From NCBI RefSeq assembly GCF_002259415.1, contig NZ_NPFY01000020.1, positions 1 to 48,118 of the forward strand: a DNA stretch of 48,118 bases, written 5' to 3'. Below are positions 40,323-48,118 of the stretch, piece by piece. The notes under the pieces were generated by a model. That model ran no database searches, had not been told where the DNA came from, and was given only the letters and a program-made list of their open reading frames with translations. Made by a program: the position numbers and the translations under genes. Numbering within the stretch: position 1 is the first letter of the stretch; each line of letters opens with the position of its first letter. This stretch comes from Rhodococcus sp. 14-2470-1b. Lineage in GTDB: Bacteria > Actinomycetota > Actinomycetes > Mycobacteriales > Mycobacteriaceae.

Positions 40323-41225
40323 TCAGACTCGCGCGAAGTTGGACGACAGTTCGCCGAGGATTTCGTCCCACAGTGGACGGGGGAGGTCGTGGCCCATTCC
40401 GCCGATGAGGTGGAGCGAGGAACCGGTGACTGCTCGGGCGACGGCTTTGCCACCGGAGGGGCGCATGAGGCGGTCGGCGCGGCCGTGGACGACGACGGTG
40501 GGTGCGGAGATCCGAGCGGCGATTCGACGGAGACTGCCCGTTCCGGTCACGGCGGCCATCTGGCGGAGTGCGCCGGCGGGGTTGTAGTTGCGGTCGTACA
40601 TCTCGCCGGCGGTGACGAGGAGTTCTTCCATGGGCGTGGGATACGCGGGGCTGCCGATGAGCCGACGGGTGTTGGCGGAGTGGGCGACGATCTGTTCGCG
40701 GCTGGCACCCGGGCCTGGGCCTTTCATGAGGGGGAGGAGTGCACGCGGGTCGGGCGGTGGCAGGAAGGCCTCGTTGGTGCTGGAGAAGATGATCGCGGCA
40801 CTGAGTACGCGTTCCGGGTACAGACCGGCGAAGACCTGCGCGATCATTCCTCCCATGGATGCGCCGACGACATGGACCTGTTGGATCTCGAGGTGGTCGA
40901 GTAGGCCTTTGGCGTCGAGGGCCATGTCCTTCAGGGTGTACGGGACGGTGCTCGACGCTCCGAGGCCCGTGCGGATCAGCCGAAGCAGCGCGGAGCCTTC
41001 GATGCGGAGCCCGTCCATCTTGGTGGACAGTCCGATGTCGCGGTTGTCGAATCGGATCACCCGGAATCCGAGTTCGACGATTCGCTCGCAGAATTCTCTG
41101 GGCCACAACGTCATCTGGGCACTGAGCCCCATGATCATCAGGACTACTGGGTCGTCGGGGTTGCCCATGTCCTCGTAGGCGAGTTCGATGCCGTTCGACG
41201 GTGCGAAGCCGGTGCGGGTCTGCAT
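40323..41225 (-). CDS. alpha/beta hydrolase, LipG-like
   Basis: A 300-residue alpha/beta hydrolase without signal peptide. The oxyanion region is VLMIMGLSAQMTLWP, the nucleophile elbow is VVGASMGGMIAQ (Ser in GASMGG), the acid lies in VVVHGRADRLMRPSGG and the catalytic His is in LIGGMGHDLP. The position between rplA and rplJ, and the LipG-type start (GIELAYEDMGNPDDPVVLMI), fit Rv0646c (LipG, esterase/phospholipase). The natural substrate is unknown. It lies 10 bp after the CocE-like gene on the same strand. Confidence 0.9.
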   Translation of the reverse strand: MQTRTGFAPSNGIELAYEDMGNPDDPVVLMIMGLSAQMTLWPREFCERIVELGFRVIRFDNRDIGLSTKMDGLRIEGSALLRLIRTGLGASSTVPYTLKDMALDAKGLLDHLEIQQVHVVGASMGGMIAQVFAGLYPERVLSAAIIFSSTNEAFLPPPDPRALLPLMKGPGPGASREQIVAHSANTRRLIGSPAYPTPMEELLVTAGEMYDRNYNPAGALRQMAAVTGTGSLRRIAARISAPTVVVHGRADRLMRPSGGKAVARAVTGSSLHLIGGMGHDLPRPLWDEILGELSSNFARV

Positions 41226-41235
41226 TGGTTCTCCT

Positions 41236-43203
41236 TCACCAACCTGGGTCGTCGAGCATGGGCACGACGAGGAAGCTGGGGTTCTCGGGATCGATGACGA
41301 TGTCTTGGCTGCGGGCTCGGGTTCGAAGCAGGTCGGGGAGGATGGGCATGAATCGGGGCGGGTCGGCGGCGAAGACGTCGACTCTCAGGCGGTGTCCCAC
41401 GGAGATCGCGGCTTCGGTGGTGAGCAAGTCGATGTCGAGGGTCAACGGTTCACCGACGGGTACCGGAAGCATCGAGGCTTCGGTCAATGGGTGGTGCGGG
41501 CGTGTGTAATCACCGTTGGGGGCGAACAACGATTTCTCGTCGTCGACGGCTCGGCGCGATGCCAGCAGGGCCCCGTTGGTCACGACGGTGGATGTGCCGT
41601 CGGGGGCGACGTCGCACACCATGATGGCCCAGAGTGCCTCTCGTGCACGGCATACGACGCGTAGATGCAGATTCATCGGACCCGAGATCACCGTGTCGAT
41701 CGAGGCCGGCATCGTCGTGAAGCTGACCGCAGCGCCCTCGGCGAATCGATTGTCGTAGGTGAATCCGCCACCGAGGACGGCGGTGACTCCGGCGAGCACC
41801 TGCGTCGTGTCCCGTGAGACGACGGCTCGAAGCGAGGGACGGACGGTGAATGTTCCACTGCTGCCGTCGGATCGGCCGCTGAGGGTGCCGTCGGCTGCTG
41901 CGTGCCGCGCCGTTCCCGACGTGGCGGCGGACAGGTAGAGCCGTTGCGGTACGGCGTGGGGTGCGGGGAAGCGGCCGTGGGCCGTCCACGATCCGCCCTG
42001 GCTACGGAGCGTGACGGGCCCGAATCGCTCGATACCGTTGTCCTCGTCGCGTAACCAGCGGTCGAACCATGCTCGTTCCAGTACGTCCAGCCGTGGCGGG
42101 AAACCTGGTCTGCCGAAGCCGATTCCGGGATTGCCGTGATACCCGTCCCCGACGAGCAGTTGTTTGCGGCCGCGTTCGAGGGCCAGTCGATTGTAGATGT
42201 CGGGTGCCGATCCACCGAAGATGTCGTGCCAGCATCCGTACACGAACGTAGGGACGTCGATCTCTTCGATGTCCGCGTCGATGTTGTCGTAGTACGGGTC
42301 GTCGTAGATCCGGGTGTCCCCGCCGGTCAGAAAACCTTTGGCGAGATCGAACATGTGGGTCGCGGGCGAGGCCGCTCGGTCGCGAAACCATGCCAGGGCG
42401 TCGATGCCGCGGAGCGTCGGAAACCATTTGAGGCCGTTCACCGCCGTCAGCCACAACGGGATGAACAGCGACGGTGCACCTCCCGTCGCGAAGATCTCAC
42501 GGACGATGTCGACGGAACCCTCCACCGCGAAGACGGCGTGCAGGCCGTCGGGCCGCTTGGATGCTGCTTGGAGCGCGTTGATGGCGGAGTAGGAGATACC
42601 GGTCATACCGACGCGACCGTTGCACCAGGGCTGGGAGGTGATCCAGTCGATGATCTCGACGGAGTCGAGCTGCTCGCGATCCCCGAGGATGTCCCACGTG
42701 CCGTTCGACGAGCCGGTACCACGTGCGTCGACGATGACCTGGACGTAGCCGCTTCGAACGAGATGCCGGTTGACCGACAGCAGATCGGCGGCACCGCCGT
42801 CGACGATGCGCGTGATCTCGGTGATTCCGTCGAACGCGGTGTTGCTCAGGTCGAATCGACGCGACGCACCGCGGATGGCACGTCCCAGGACGGGCGCCCC
42901 GAGGAGTGCGTCGATGCCGGTGATCAGCCGCTTGTTGTACGGGGTGATGTTGAGGACCGCGGGCAGCGCGGTCGCCACGGCCTGCCCCGACGCATCGGCG
43001 GGGCGCATGACGTCCGCGCGCACTACCGTGCCGTCGCTCATGGTCACCGCGACGTTCCGTGCGCGCGCGATTCGCGGGTACAGCGGTGGTGATTCGACGA
43101 GGGTGCGCCAGGCAGCAGCTGCGTCGCCGCCGCTCGGGTCACGCTCCGGGCTCGATCCGGCGGAGTCCGGTACGAGCAGTGGGCGTGGCTGCGCTGCCGT
43201 CAT
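41236..43203 (-). CDS. CocE/NonD family acyl hydrolase (S15-like)
   Basis: A 655-residue hydrolase. An alpha/beta core (about 45-370) has DARGTGSSNGTWDI and the nucleophile motif GMTGISYSAINALQ (Ser in GxSY). The acid/His part has YGCWHDIFGG and VGDGYHGNPG. The C-terminal jelly-roll domain typical of X-Pro dipeptidyl peptidases and cocaine esterase ends with SVGHRLRVDVFAADPPRF and the tail MLDDPGW. There is no signal peptide. The substrate is unknown, probably an ester or amide. The ATG at 43203 starts it. It forms a two-gene leftward unit with the LipG-like gene. Confidence 0.88.
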   Translation of the reverse strand: MTAAQPRPLLVPDSAGSSPERDPSGGDAAAAWRTLVESPPLYPRIARARNVAVTMSDGTVVRADVMRPADASGQAVATALPAVLNITPYNKRLITGIDALLGAPVLGRAIRGASRRFDLSNTAFDGITEITRIVDGGAADLLSVNRHLVRSGYVQVIVDARGTGSSNGTWDILGDREQLDSVEIIDWITSQPWCNGRVGMTGISYSAINALQAASKRPDGLHAVFAVEGSVDIVREIFATGGAPSLFIPLWLTAVNGLKWFPTLRGIDALAWFRDRAASPATHMFDLAKGFLTGGDTRIYDDPYYDNIDADIEEIDVPTFVYGCWHDIFGGSAPDIYNRLALERGRKQLLVGDGYHGNPGIGFGRPGFPPRLDVLERAWFDRWLRDEDNGIERFGPVTLRSQGGSWTAHGRFPAPHAVPQRLYLSAATSGTARHAAADGTLSGRSDGSSGTFTVRPSLRAVVSRDTTQVLAGVTAVLGGGFTYDNRFAEGAAVSFTTMPASIDTVISGPMNLHLRVVCRAREALWAIMVCDVAPDGTSTVVTNGALLASRRAVDDEKSLFAPNGDYTRPHHPLTEASMLPVPVGEPLTLDIDLLTTEAAISVGHRLRVDVFAADPPRFMPILPDLLRTRARSQDIVIDPENPSFLVVPMLDDPGW

Positions 43204-43307
43204 GTTCTCGATTCAACAGCCCCGAGTACCGTCTTGTCCTGCGTGATGCGAATGTTGTTTGCGCGAACAACCTGCTTGGTTCGAGATCACAGGGCGGCGA
43301 CGGCGTT

Positions 43308-43336
43308 TTGGACTTTGCAGCGCAGCGCTGTAGTCT
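43308..43336 (+). promoter_or_regulatory. promoter of the rplJ-rplL operon
   Basis: TTGGAC (43308-43313), a 17-bp spacer and TAGTCT (43331-43336) give a transcript start near 43343 and a leader of about 300 nt before rplJ, as usual for L10 operons. Confidence 0.7.
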
Positions 43337-43399
43337 GGTCGACGGTCCTGAACACGAACCCGGCTCACACCCGGGAATGTGCCGGGGCTGCCCAATCAA

Positions 43400-43590
43400 G
43401 TTCTACCCAAGACCGTTGGTCACCGCCTTCTCGAGGGATTTCTTTCACGAGATTGCGGTTGAAGGTCCGAGTCACTCGGACGGCCCACGCAGGAGAACGA
43501 GGTAAGGGACCTGTTCGACGGCTCGGATCACTCCACGCCGCCATCATGTCTACGCCCCGTGTGCCTCCTGCACCGGGGCGTTCGTCGTTT
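43400..43590 (+). ncRNA. L10 leader (ribosomal protein L10 autoregulatory mRNA element)
   Basis: The 5' leader of rplJ shows the parts expected of an actinobacterial L10 leader: a region around AAGACCGTTGGTCACC, a stem GTCCGA/TCGGAC (43465-43481), the conserved CACGCAGGAGAACGAGGT near 43486-43503 and a final strong stem. The last stem pairs ACGCCCCG (43552-43559) plus GTGC with GCAC plus CGGGGCGT (43574-43581) and is followed by TCGTCGTTT, so it looks like an attenuator. L10/L12 binding to the upper part is expected to repress rplJL. Exact ends are approximate. Confidence 0.8.
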
Positions 43591-43639
43591 CTGCAGGACC
43601 TCTCGCGATCGACATAACTTCCACGAGAGGAGGCGAAGT

Positions 43640-44224
43640 ATGGCAAAGCCCGAAAAGGTCTCAGCGGTTTCCGAGATCACCGAGCAGTTCAAGGGTTCGA
43701 CGGCTGCCGTCGTCACGGAATACCGTGGCCTGTCGGTATCCGGACTGACCCAGCTGCGGCGTGCGCTCGGCGACAGTGCCACCTACTCCGTCGCCAAGAA
43801 CACCCTGGTCAAGCGCGCTGCTGCCGAAGCCGGCATCACCGGGCTGGACGAGTTGTTCGTCGGACCGACCGCCATTGCGTTCATCAAGGGCGAGCCGGTC
43901 GACGCTGCGAAGGCCATCAAGGCATTCGCGAAGGACAACAAGGCCTTGGTCGTCAAGGGCGGCTACATGGACGGCGCGACGCTGTCCGTGGACGAGATCA
44001 ACAAGATCGCGGACCTCGAGTCCCGCGAGATCTTGCTTGCAAAGCTCGCAGGTGCCATGAAGGGCAACCTGTCGAAGGCTGCAGGACTGTTCAATGCGCC
44101 TGCTTCGCAGGTTGCACGTCTGGCTCAGGCATTGGCAGACAAGAAGGCCACCGAAGGTTCTGCAGCTCCCGCAGCTGCTGCAGCCGAGGCACCGGCAGAA
44201 GCAGAAGCTCCCGCCGAAAGCTGA
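43640..44224 (+). CDS. rplJ: 50S ribosomal protein L10
   Basis: A 194-residue L10: [38 protein letters not shown] and [17 protein letters not shown] are conserved. The C-terminal helix that holds L7/L12 dimers follows. The Ala/Pro/Glu-rich tail (about 168-194) is longer than in many bacteria. A strong GAGAGGAGG site precedes the ATG at 43640. L10 likely binds its own leader upstream. Confidence 0.97.
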   Translation: MAKPEKVSAVSEITEQFKGSTAAVVTEYRGLSVSGLTQLRRALGDSATYSVAKNTLVKRAAAEAGITGLDELFVGPTAIAFIKGEPVDAAKAIKAFAKDNKALVVKGGYMDGATLSVDEINKIADLESREILLAKLAGAMKGNLSKAAGLFNAPASQVARLAQALADKKATEGSAAPAAAAAEAPAEAEAPAES

Positions 44225-44302
44225 TCCGCACTCACAGCGACAGCTACACAACCAACCTGTGTCGCGGATCAGCGACTCGGTACTAAAGGAAGGACCGCCA
44301 CC

Positions 44303-44692
44303 ATGGCGAAGCTCAGCACCGAAGAATTGCTCGACCAGTTCAAGGAGCTCACCCTCCTCGAGCTCAGCGAGTTCGTGAAGGCATTCGAGGAGACCTTCGA
44401 GGTCACCGCAGCTGCTCCCGTCGCCGTCGCCGCTGCTGGCGCACCGGCTGCCGGTGGCGCTGACGCTGCCGAGGAGCAGGACGAGTTCGACGTCGTCCTC
44501 GAGTCGGCCGGCGACAAGAAGATCCAGGTCATCAAGGTCGTCCGTGAGGTCGTCTCCGGCCTCGGCCTGAAGGAAGCCAAGGACCTCGTCGAGAGCGCTC
44601 CGAAGGCAATCCTGGAGAAGGTCGCCAAGGATGCAGCAGAGGCTGCCAAGGAGAAGCTGGAAGCAGCCGGCGCAAAGATCTCCGTCAAGTAA
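44303..44692 (+). CDS. rplL: 50S ribosomal protein L7/L12
   Basis: A 129-residue L7/L12. The N-terminal dimer domain ([20 protein letters not shown]) is followed by an Ala/Gly/Pro hinge (about 33-52) and the factor-binding C-terminal domain ([20 protein letters not shown], then [16 protein letters not shown]). It is made in several copies per ribosome, which fits its own good ribosome site (AAAGGAAGGA). The terminator follows within 25 bp. Confidence 0.98.
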   Translation: MAKLSTEELLDQFKELTLLELSEFVKAFEETFEVTAAAPVAVAAAGAPAAGGADAAEEQDEFDVVLESAGDKKIQVIKVVREVVSGLGLKEAKDLVESAPKAILEKVAKDAAEAAKEKLEAAGAKISVK

Positions 44693-44713
44693 TTCTGGCG
44701 TAGCTCGCACACA

Positions 44714-44747
44714 CGAAGGGCCATCCCCACTCGGGGGTGGCCCTTCG
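44714..44747 (+). terminator. rho-independent terminator of the rplJ-rplL operon
   Basis: CGAAGGGCCATCCCC (44714-44728) pairs with GGGGGTGGCCCTTCG (44733-44747) through a 15-bp stem with one G-T pair and a 4-base loop. The tail TCGTGTCGTGTTCG is only moderately T-rich. Confidence 0.88.
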
Positions 44748-44909
44748 TCGTGTCGTGTTCGTGGCCGATGCCCGTGAATTCAGCTCGGTTCTGTCTGTTC
44801 TCACAACGTTGATGCGTTGGGTTTCATCACAAATCGGGCGAGTCGCACGCGTGTCGTGGTGAGATGAGCCACACTGATGCCAGGACCGCAGCCCGACTCG
44901 GGGAAGTTA

Positions 44910-44923
44910 TTACTGGGCAGTAA
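44910..44923. promoter_or_regulatory. palindrome upstream of mkl, possible regulator site
   Basis: TTACTG-GG-CAGTAA is a 6-bp perfect inverted repeat with 2-bp centre. A possible -10 TAGAGT lies at 44956-44961, so the palindrome would sit upstream of the -35 region of the mkl promoter. The shape fits a TetR-type site. Otherwise the 316-bp gap between rplL and mkl holds only the rplL terminator. Confidence 0.5.
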
Positions 44924-45008
44924 GCTCCGGTGTCGGTGTGGACACTCGTGTGCGATAGAGTGACCCAACCCACATCCGGGTCGATGTGTACGAACTGTGG
45001 AGGTCAGC

Positions 45009-46247
45009 GTGGGAGTCGAGGTTTCGGTCGAGGGATTGACCAAGTCTTTCGGTGTCCAGAAGATTTGGCAGGACGTCACTTTGACGTTGCCGTCGGGCGA
45101 GGTCAGTGCACTGCTGGGACCGTCGGGAACCGGTAAGTCGGTGTTCCTGAAGTCGCTGATCGGTCTCCTCCGTCCCGAGCAGGGCAAAATTTTCATCGAC
45201 GGAACCGACATCCTTCAGTGCAGTTCGAGGGAGCTGTACGAGATCCGGAAGCTGTTCGGAGTTCTGTTTCAGGACGGTGCCCTGTTCGGATCGATGAATT
45301 TGTACGACAACGTGGCGTTTCCGTTGCGCGAGCACACCAAGAAGTCCGAGTCCGACATCCGCAAGATCGTCATGGAGAAGCTCGAACTGACGGGTCTGAT
45401 CGGCGCGGAGGACAAGCTGCCGGGTGAGATCTCCGGAGGTATGCGCAAACGCGCCGGCTTGGCCCGTGCGTTGGTGTTGGACCCGGAGATCATCCTGGTC
45501 GACGAGCCGGACTCGGGCCTGGATCCGGTGCGTACGACGTACATTTCGCAGACGCTGATCGACATCAACGCCGAGATCGATGCGACCATTCTGATCGTGT
45601 CGCACAACATCAACCTGGCGCGGACGGTGCCGGACAACATCGGTATGTTGTTCCGCCGCCAGTTGGTGATGTTCGGTCCTCGTGAGGTGCTTCTCACCTC
45701 CGACGAGCCTGTGGTCAAGCAGTTCTTGAACGGCACGATGATCGGGCCGATCGGTATGTCGGAGGAGAAGGACGAGGCGCAGATGGCGCACGAGCAGGCC
45801 CTCGTCGACGCCGGGCATCATGCTGGTGGTGTCGACGATGTGGAAGGTATCGTGCCGCAGATGAAAGCGACTCCCGGTACGCCGGTTCGGCAGGCCGTCG
45901 GTCGCCGTCAGGAGCGGGTGCGTCAGATCATGCACACCCTTCCTCAGAGCGCGCAGGTCGCCATTCAGGAAAGCCTCGACACCACGGACCCCGGCAGTCA
46001 GACACCCGCGTACGCGGGCAGCCAGACGTACGAGAACGACGGCCACGCCGGCTACGACAACTCCGGCTACGACAACTCCGGCTACGACAACGCCGGTTAC
46101 GACAACACCGGTTACGACAACACCGGTTACAACAACGCCGCGTACGACAACACCGGTTACGACCAATCCGGGTACGACAGTTCGGGCTATGACACTTCAG
46201 GACGTAGCGATCAGGGCCACGGTCCTGCGCAGGGGCGGGGACAATAA
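45009..46247 (+). CDS. mkl: MCE-system ATPase Mkl (MlaF-like) with a Tyr-rich repeat tail
   Basis: A 412-residue ABC ATPase that powers MCE lipid importers. It has Walker A GPSGTGKS, Q-loop LFQDGALFGSMNLYDNVAFP, signature EISGGMRKRAGLARAL, Walker B ILVDEPDSGLDPVR and switch His in VSHNI. A family-specific C-terminal region reaches residue 347. Residues 348-397 are ten pentapeptides of the form G-Y-D-[NQST]-[STA], followed by a Gly/Gln-rich end. The GTG at 45009 is chosen because GGAGG precedes it by 5 bases; a GTG four codons earlier overlaps that site. Two YrbE permease genes and an MCE gene follow directly. Confidence 0.94.
   Translation: MGVEVSVEGLTKSFGVQKIWQDVTLTLPSGEVSALLGPSGTGKSVFLKSLIGLLRPEQGKIFIDGTDILQCSSRELYEIRKLFGVLFQDGALFGSMNLYDNVAFPLREHTKKSESDIRKIVMEKLELTGLIGAEDKLPGEISGGMRKRAGLARALVLDPEIILVDEPDSGLDPVRTTYISQTLIDINAEIDATILIVSHNINLARTVPDNIGMLFRRQLVMFGPREVLLTSDEPVVKQFLNGTMIGPIGMSEEKDEAQMAHEQALVDAGHHAGGVDDVEGIVPQMKATPGTPVRQAVGRRQERVRQIMHTLPQSAQVAIQESLDTTDPGSQTPAYAGSQTYENDGHAGYDNSGYDNSGYDNAGYDNTGYDNTGYNNAAYDNTGYDQSGYDSSGYDTSGRSDQGHGPAQGRGQ
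46050..46199 (+). repeat. ten 15-bp tandem repeats inside the 3' end of mkl
   Basis: Ten in-frame 15-bp units (core GGYTACGACAACWCC) encode G-Y-D-N-[STA]-type pentapeptides. The first two units are identical; later ones diverge in the third base and at codons 3-5. The regular codon use suggests growth by slippage. Confidence 0.92.
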
Positions 46248-46252
46248 GCACC

Positions 46253-47047
46253 ATGGGGGGATCGAAGAAGTCCGCTCTTGCTCCGGCGGGCGCAGCACTT
46301 GCTCAAGCCGGAAACATCGTAGATCTACTGGTCGACGTCGTTCGAAACACATTCAGACGGCCCTTCCAGTTTCGCGAGTTCATCGAACAGGCCTGGTTCA
46401 TCGCCAGCGTCACGATTCTGCCGACGGCGCTCGTTGCCATTCCGTTCGGCGCGGTCGTCTCGCTGCAGACGGGCTCGCTGATCAAACAACTCGGCGCCGA
46501 GTCGTTCACCGGCGCAGCGAGCGTGCTGGCGGTGATCCAGCAGGGAAGCCCGATCGTGACGGCGCTGTTGATCGCCGGTGCTGCTGGGTCGGCCGTGACC
46601 GCCGACCTCGGTTCGCGAACCATTCGTGAAGAGATCGACGCGATGCGAGTGCTCGGAATCGACCCGATTCACCGTCTCGTCGTACCGCGCGTGCTCGCCA
46701 TGATCCTCGTCGCGCTGCTCTTGAACGGATTGGTGTCCGTCGTCGGAATCGCGGGCGGCTACTTCTTCAATGTCGTGCTGCAGGGCGGTACCCCGGGCGC
46801 TTACCTCGCGTCGTTCTCGGCGCTGGCGCAGCTGCCGGATCTGTATGTGGCCGAACTGAAAGCAGCGATCTTCGGTCTGATCGCAGGAATCATCGCCTCG
46901 TACAAGGGACTCAATCCCAACCCCGGCCCCAAGGGCGTCGGCGAGGCAGTGAACCAGACGGTGGTCATCACCTTCCTGCTGCTGTTCTTCGCCAACCTCA
47001 TTCTCACCCTGGTGTACCTCCAGGTCGTGCCGGCGAAGGGAAGCTGA
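46253..47047 (+). CDS. YrbE/MlaE-type MCE permease, subunit A
   Basis: A 264-residue permease with five or six membrane helices and the MlaE core: TILPTALVAIPFGAVVSLQT, then AGSAVTADLGSRTIREEIDA with the EQ-loop-like contact to the ATPase, and GIDPIHRLVVPRVLAM. The order mkl - yrbEA - yrbEB - mce is a complete importer head. The ATG at 46253 lies 5 bp after the mkl stop, so translation is coupled or nearly so. The cargo is probably a lipid or steroid, but which MCE class this is cannot be told from the window. Confidence 0.93.
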   Translation: MGGSKKSALAPAGAALAQAGNIVDLLVDVVRNTFRRPFQFREFIEQAWFIASVTILPTALVAIPFGAVVSLQTGSLIKQLGAESFTGAASVLAVIQQGSPIVTALLIAGAAGSAVTADLGSRTIREEIDAMRVLGIDPIHRLVVPRVLAMILVALLLNGLVSVVGIAGGYFFNVVLQGGTPGAYLASFSALAQLPDLYVAELKAAIFGLIAGIIASYKGLNPNPGPKGVGEAVNQTVVITFLLLFFANLILTLVYLQVVPAKGS

Positions 47048-47053
47048 CTCGCA

Positions 47054-47914
47054 ATGACCATCGCCAAAGGTCGCGGCGACCGTACTCTCATGCGCGCGAA
47101 GCGCATCGCCGGTGCTCCGCTCACCGTGTTGGACAACGCGGGCGAGCAGATGTCCTTCTACGTGCGTGCCATCGGATGGATTCCGCGCACGCTCATCCAC
47201 TACAAGAAAGAAGTACTGCGACTTCTCGCCGAGGTCACCTTCGGATCGGGAGCTCTCGCGGTCATCGGCGGAACCATCGGTGTCATCGTCATGATGTCCG
47301 GCGCCACCGGTGTGGTCGTGGGTCTGCAGGGGTACGCAGCACTCGAGCAACTCGGAAGCTCGGTCCTCACCGGCTTCCTCTCCGCGTACGTCAATACCCG
47401 TGAAATCGCGCCCGTCGTTGCAGGTCTAGCCCTGTCGGCCACGGTCGGGGCCGGCTTCACGGCACAGCTCGGTGCAATGAGAATCTCCGAGGAGATCGAT
47501 GCGCTCGAGGTGATGGCGGTGCCCAGCGTTCCGTTCCTCGTCACCACACGCATGATCGCCGGATTCGTCGCCGTCATCCCGCTCTACATCGTGGGACTCC
47601 TGGCGTCGTACATCGCATCACGCGGAATCAGCACGATATTCAACGGGCAGTCCGGTGGGTCGTACGACCACTACTTCAATCTGTTCCTACCGCCCGAGGA
47701 TGTTCTCTATTCGTTCCTCAAGGTGTTGATCTTCGCCTTCGTGCTGATCATGATCCACTGCTACTACGGATTCCATGCATCGGGCGGACCTGCAGGCGTC
47801 GGCGTCGCAGTGGGCCGGGCCGTGCGAACGGCCATCGTGACGGTGGCGGTACTGGACTTCTTCCTCAGCCTCGCAATCTGGGGAACCACGACGACAGTGA
47901 GGGTTGCAGGATGA
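47054..47914 (+). CDS. YrbE/MlaE-type MCE permease, subunit B
   Basis: A 286-residue permease, partner of the previous one. It has an amphipathic N-terminus, the conserved GFTAQLGAMRISEEIDALEV and MAVPSVPFLVTTRMIAGF, and a C-terminal GGPAGVGVAVGRAVRTAIV. It starts 6 bp after subunit A, and its stop overlaps the ATG of the MCE gene (ATGA), so the three are one operon. Confidence 0.93.
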   Translation: MTIAKGRGDRTLMRAKRIAGAPLTVLDNAGEQMSFYVRAIGWIPRTLIHYKKEVLRLLAEVTFGSGALAVIGGTIGVIVMMSGATGVVVGLQGYAALEQLGSSVLTGFLSAYVNTREIAPVVAGLALSATVGAGFTAQLGAMRISEEIDALEVMAVPSVPFLVTTRMIAGFVAVIPLYIVGLLASYIASRGISTIFNGQSGGSYDHYFNLFLPPEDVLYSFLKVLIFAFVLIMIHCYYGFHASGGPAGVGVAVGRAVRTAIVTVAVLDFFLSLAIWGTTTTVRVAG

Positions 47915-48118
47915 TCGACTCGCCGTCGCGGCTGAAGCGACTTCTGCTCGGCCTCGCATTCTTTCTGGTGTTGATCCTCTTCCTCGGATGGTCGGTCACC
48001 TCGTACAACAAGACCTTCAAGAAGGTCGTCAGTATCGATCTGGTGACCGATTCGGTGGGTAATGCGTTGCCTACCAATGCGGATGTGAAGGTTCGCGGGT
48101 TGATCGTCGGTGAAGTGC
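47911..48118 (+). CDS. MCE family protein, N-terminal part (cut by window edge)
   Basis: The first 69 codons of an MCE protein. A membrane anchor (about residues 11-30, LLLGLAFFLVLILFLGWSVT) is followed by YNKTFKKVVSIDLVTDSVGN and the start of the MCE domain (NADVKVRGLIVGEV), where a strand-turn-strand is typical. It would be the first substrate-channel subunit of this importer; the remaining mce genes should follow outside the window. Confidence 0.9.
   Translation, partial: MIDSPSRLKRLLLGLAFFLVLILFLGWSVTSYNKTFKKVVSIDLVTDSVGNALPTNADVKVRGLIVGEV

Overview
The window is high-GC actinobacterial chromosome, most likely Rhodococcus or a close relative in the mycolate-bearing Mycobacteriales. The lineage is suggested by hadA/hadB (mycolic acid FAS-II dehydratase), an Mkl/YrbE/MCE lipid importer, an MgtA-type mannosyltransferase, many GTG starts, several probable leaderless mRNAs and an actinobacterial L10 leader. 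Gene order closely follows, from memory, the M. tuberculosis Rv0534c-Rv0563 block (menaquinone genes) joined to the Rv0634-Rv0655 block (rpmG, had, secE-nusG-L11-L1, lipG, L10-L7/L12, mkl). Most of the window is therefore conserved core genome, with insertions and replacements between syntenic anchors. No prophage, IS element or CRISPR array was seen.

Layout. 1-4.8 kb: the cut-off start of a DUF222/HNH-type gene, a methyltransferase, aminopeptidase N, a small HTH protein paired with a Clp-N-domain-only protein under a promoter covered by two palindromes, and a small membrane protein. 4.8-13.1 kb: menA, a membrane-anchored Hsp70-like protein, a 1081-residue AfsR/SARP-type ATPase regulator, a DrrAB-like ABC exporter and a PIG-L deacetylase. 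13.1-16.6 kb: a leftward run pitA - small membrane protein - two DUF3349 proteins - menE, with a PHO-box-like direct repeat upstream of pitA. 16.6-21.4 kb: a hypothetical gene, GAF-EAL and GGDEF proteins (cyclic di-GMP), a VOC protein and an uncharacterised protein. 21.4-34.8 kb: menB, a hotdog thioesterase coupled to menC, three genes that replace the usual menC-menD neighbour, menD, DUF2505 and DUF3592 proteins, mgtA, menG, menJ, a polyprenyl diphosphate synthase and htpX. 34.8-40.2 kb: YajQ, tRNA-Tyr, tRNA-Thr, tRNA-Met, rpmG, hadAB, tRNA-Trp, secE, nusG, rplK, rplA. 40.2-43.2 kb: two alpha/beta hydrolases. 43.3-44.75 kb: promoter, L10 leader, rplJ, rplL, terminator. 44.9-48.1 kb: mkl with an unusual Tyr/Gly/Asp repeat tail, two YrbE permeases and the first part of an MCE protein.

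Functionally, the window holds nearly all of menaquinone synthesis: MenD, C, E, B, A, G, MenJ, a candidate side-chain prenyl synthase and a candidate DHNA-CoA thioesterase. Isochorismate synthase and a MenH are not seen. Two cyclic di-GMP turnover proteins and a YajQ-family candidate receptor lie among these genes. The points most worth following are the HTH/Clp-N module with its operator-covered leaderless promoter, the thioesterase coupled to menC, the disordered tail on Mkl, the Ser in place of the drug-sensitive Cys of HadA, and several perfect palindromes in intergenic DNA.
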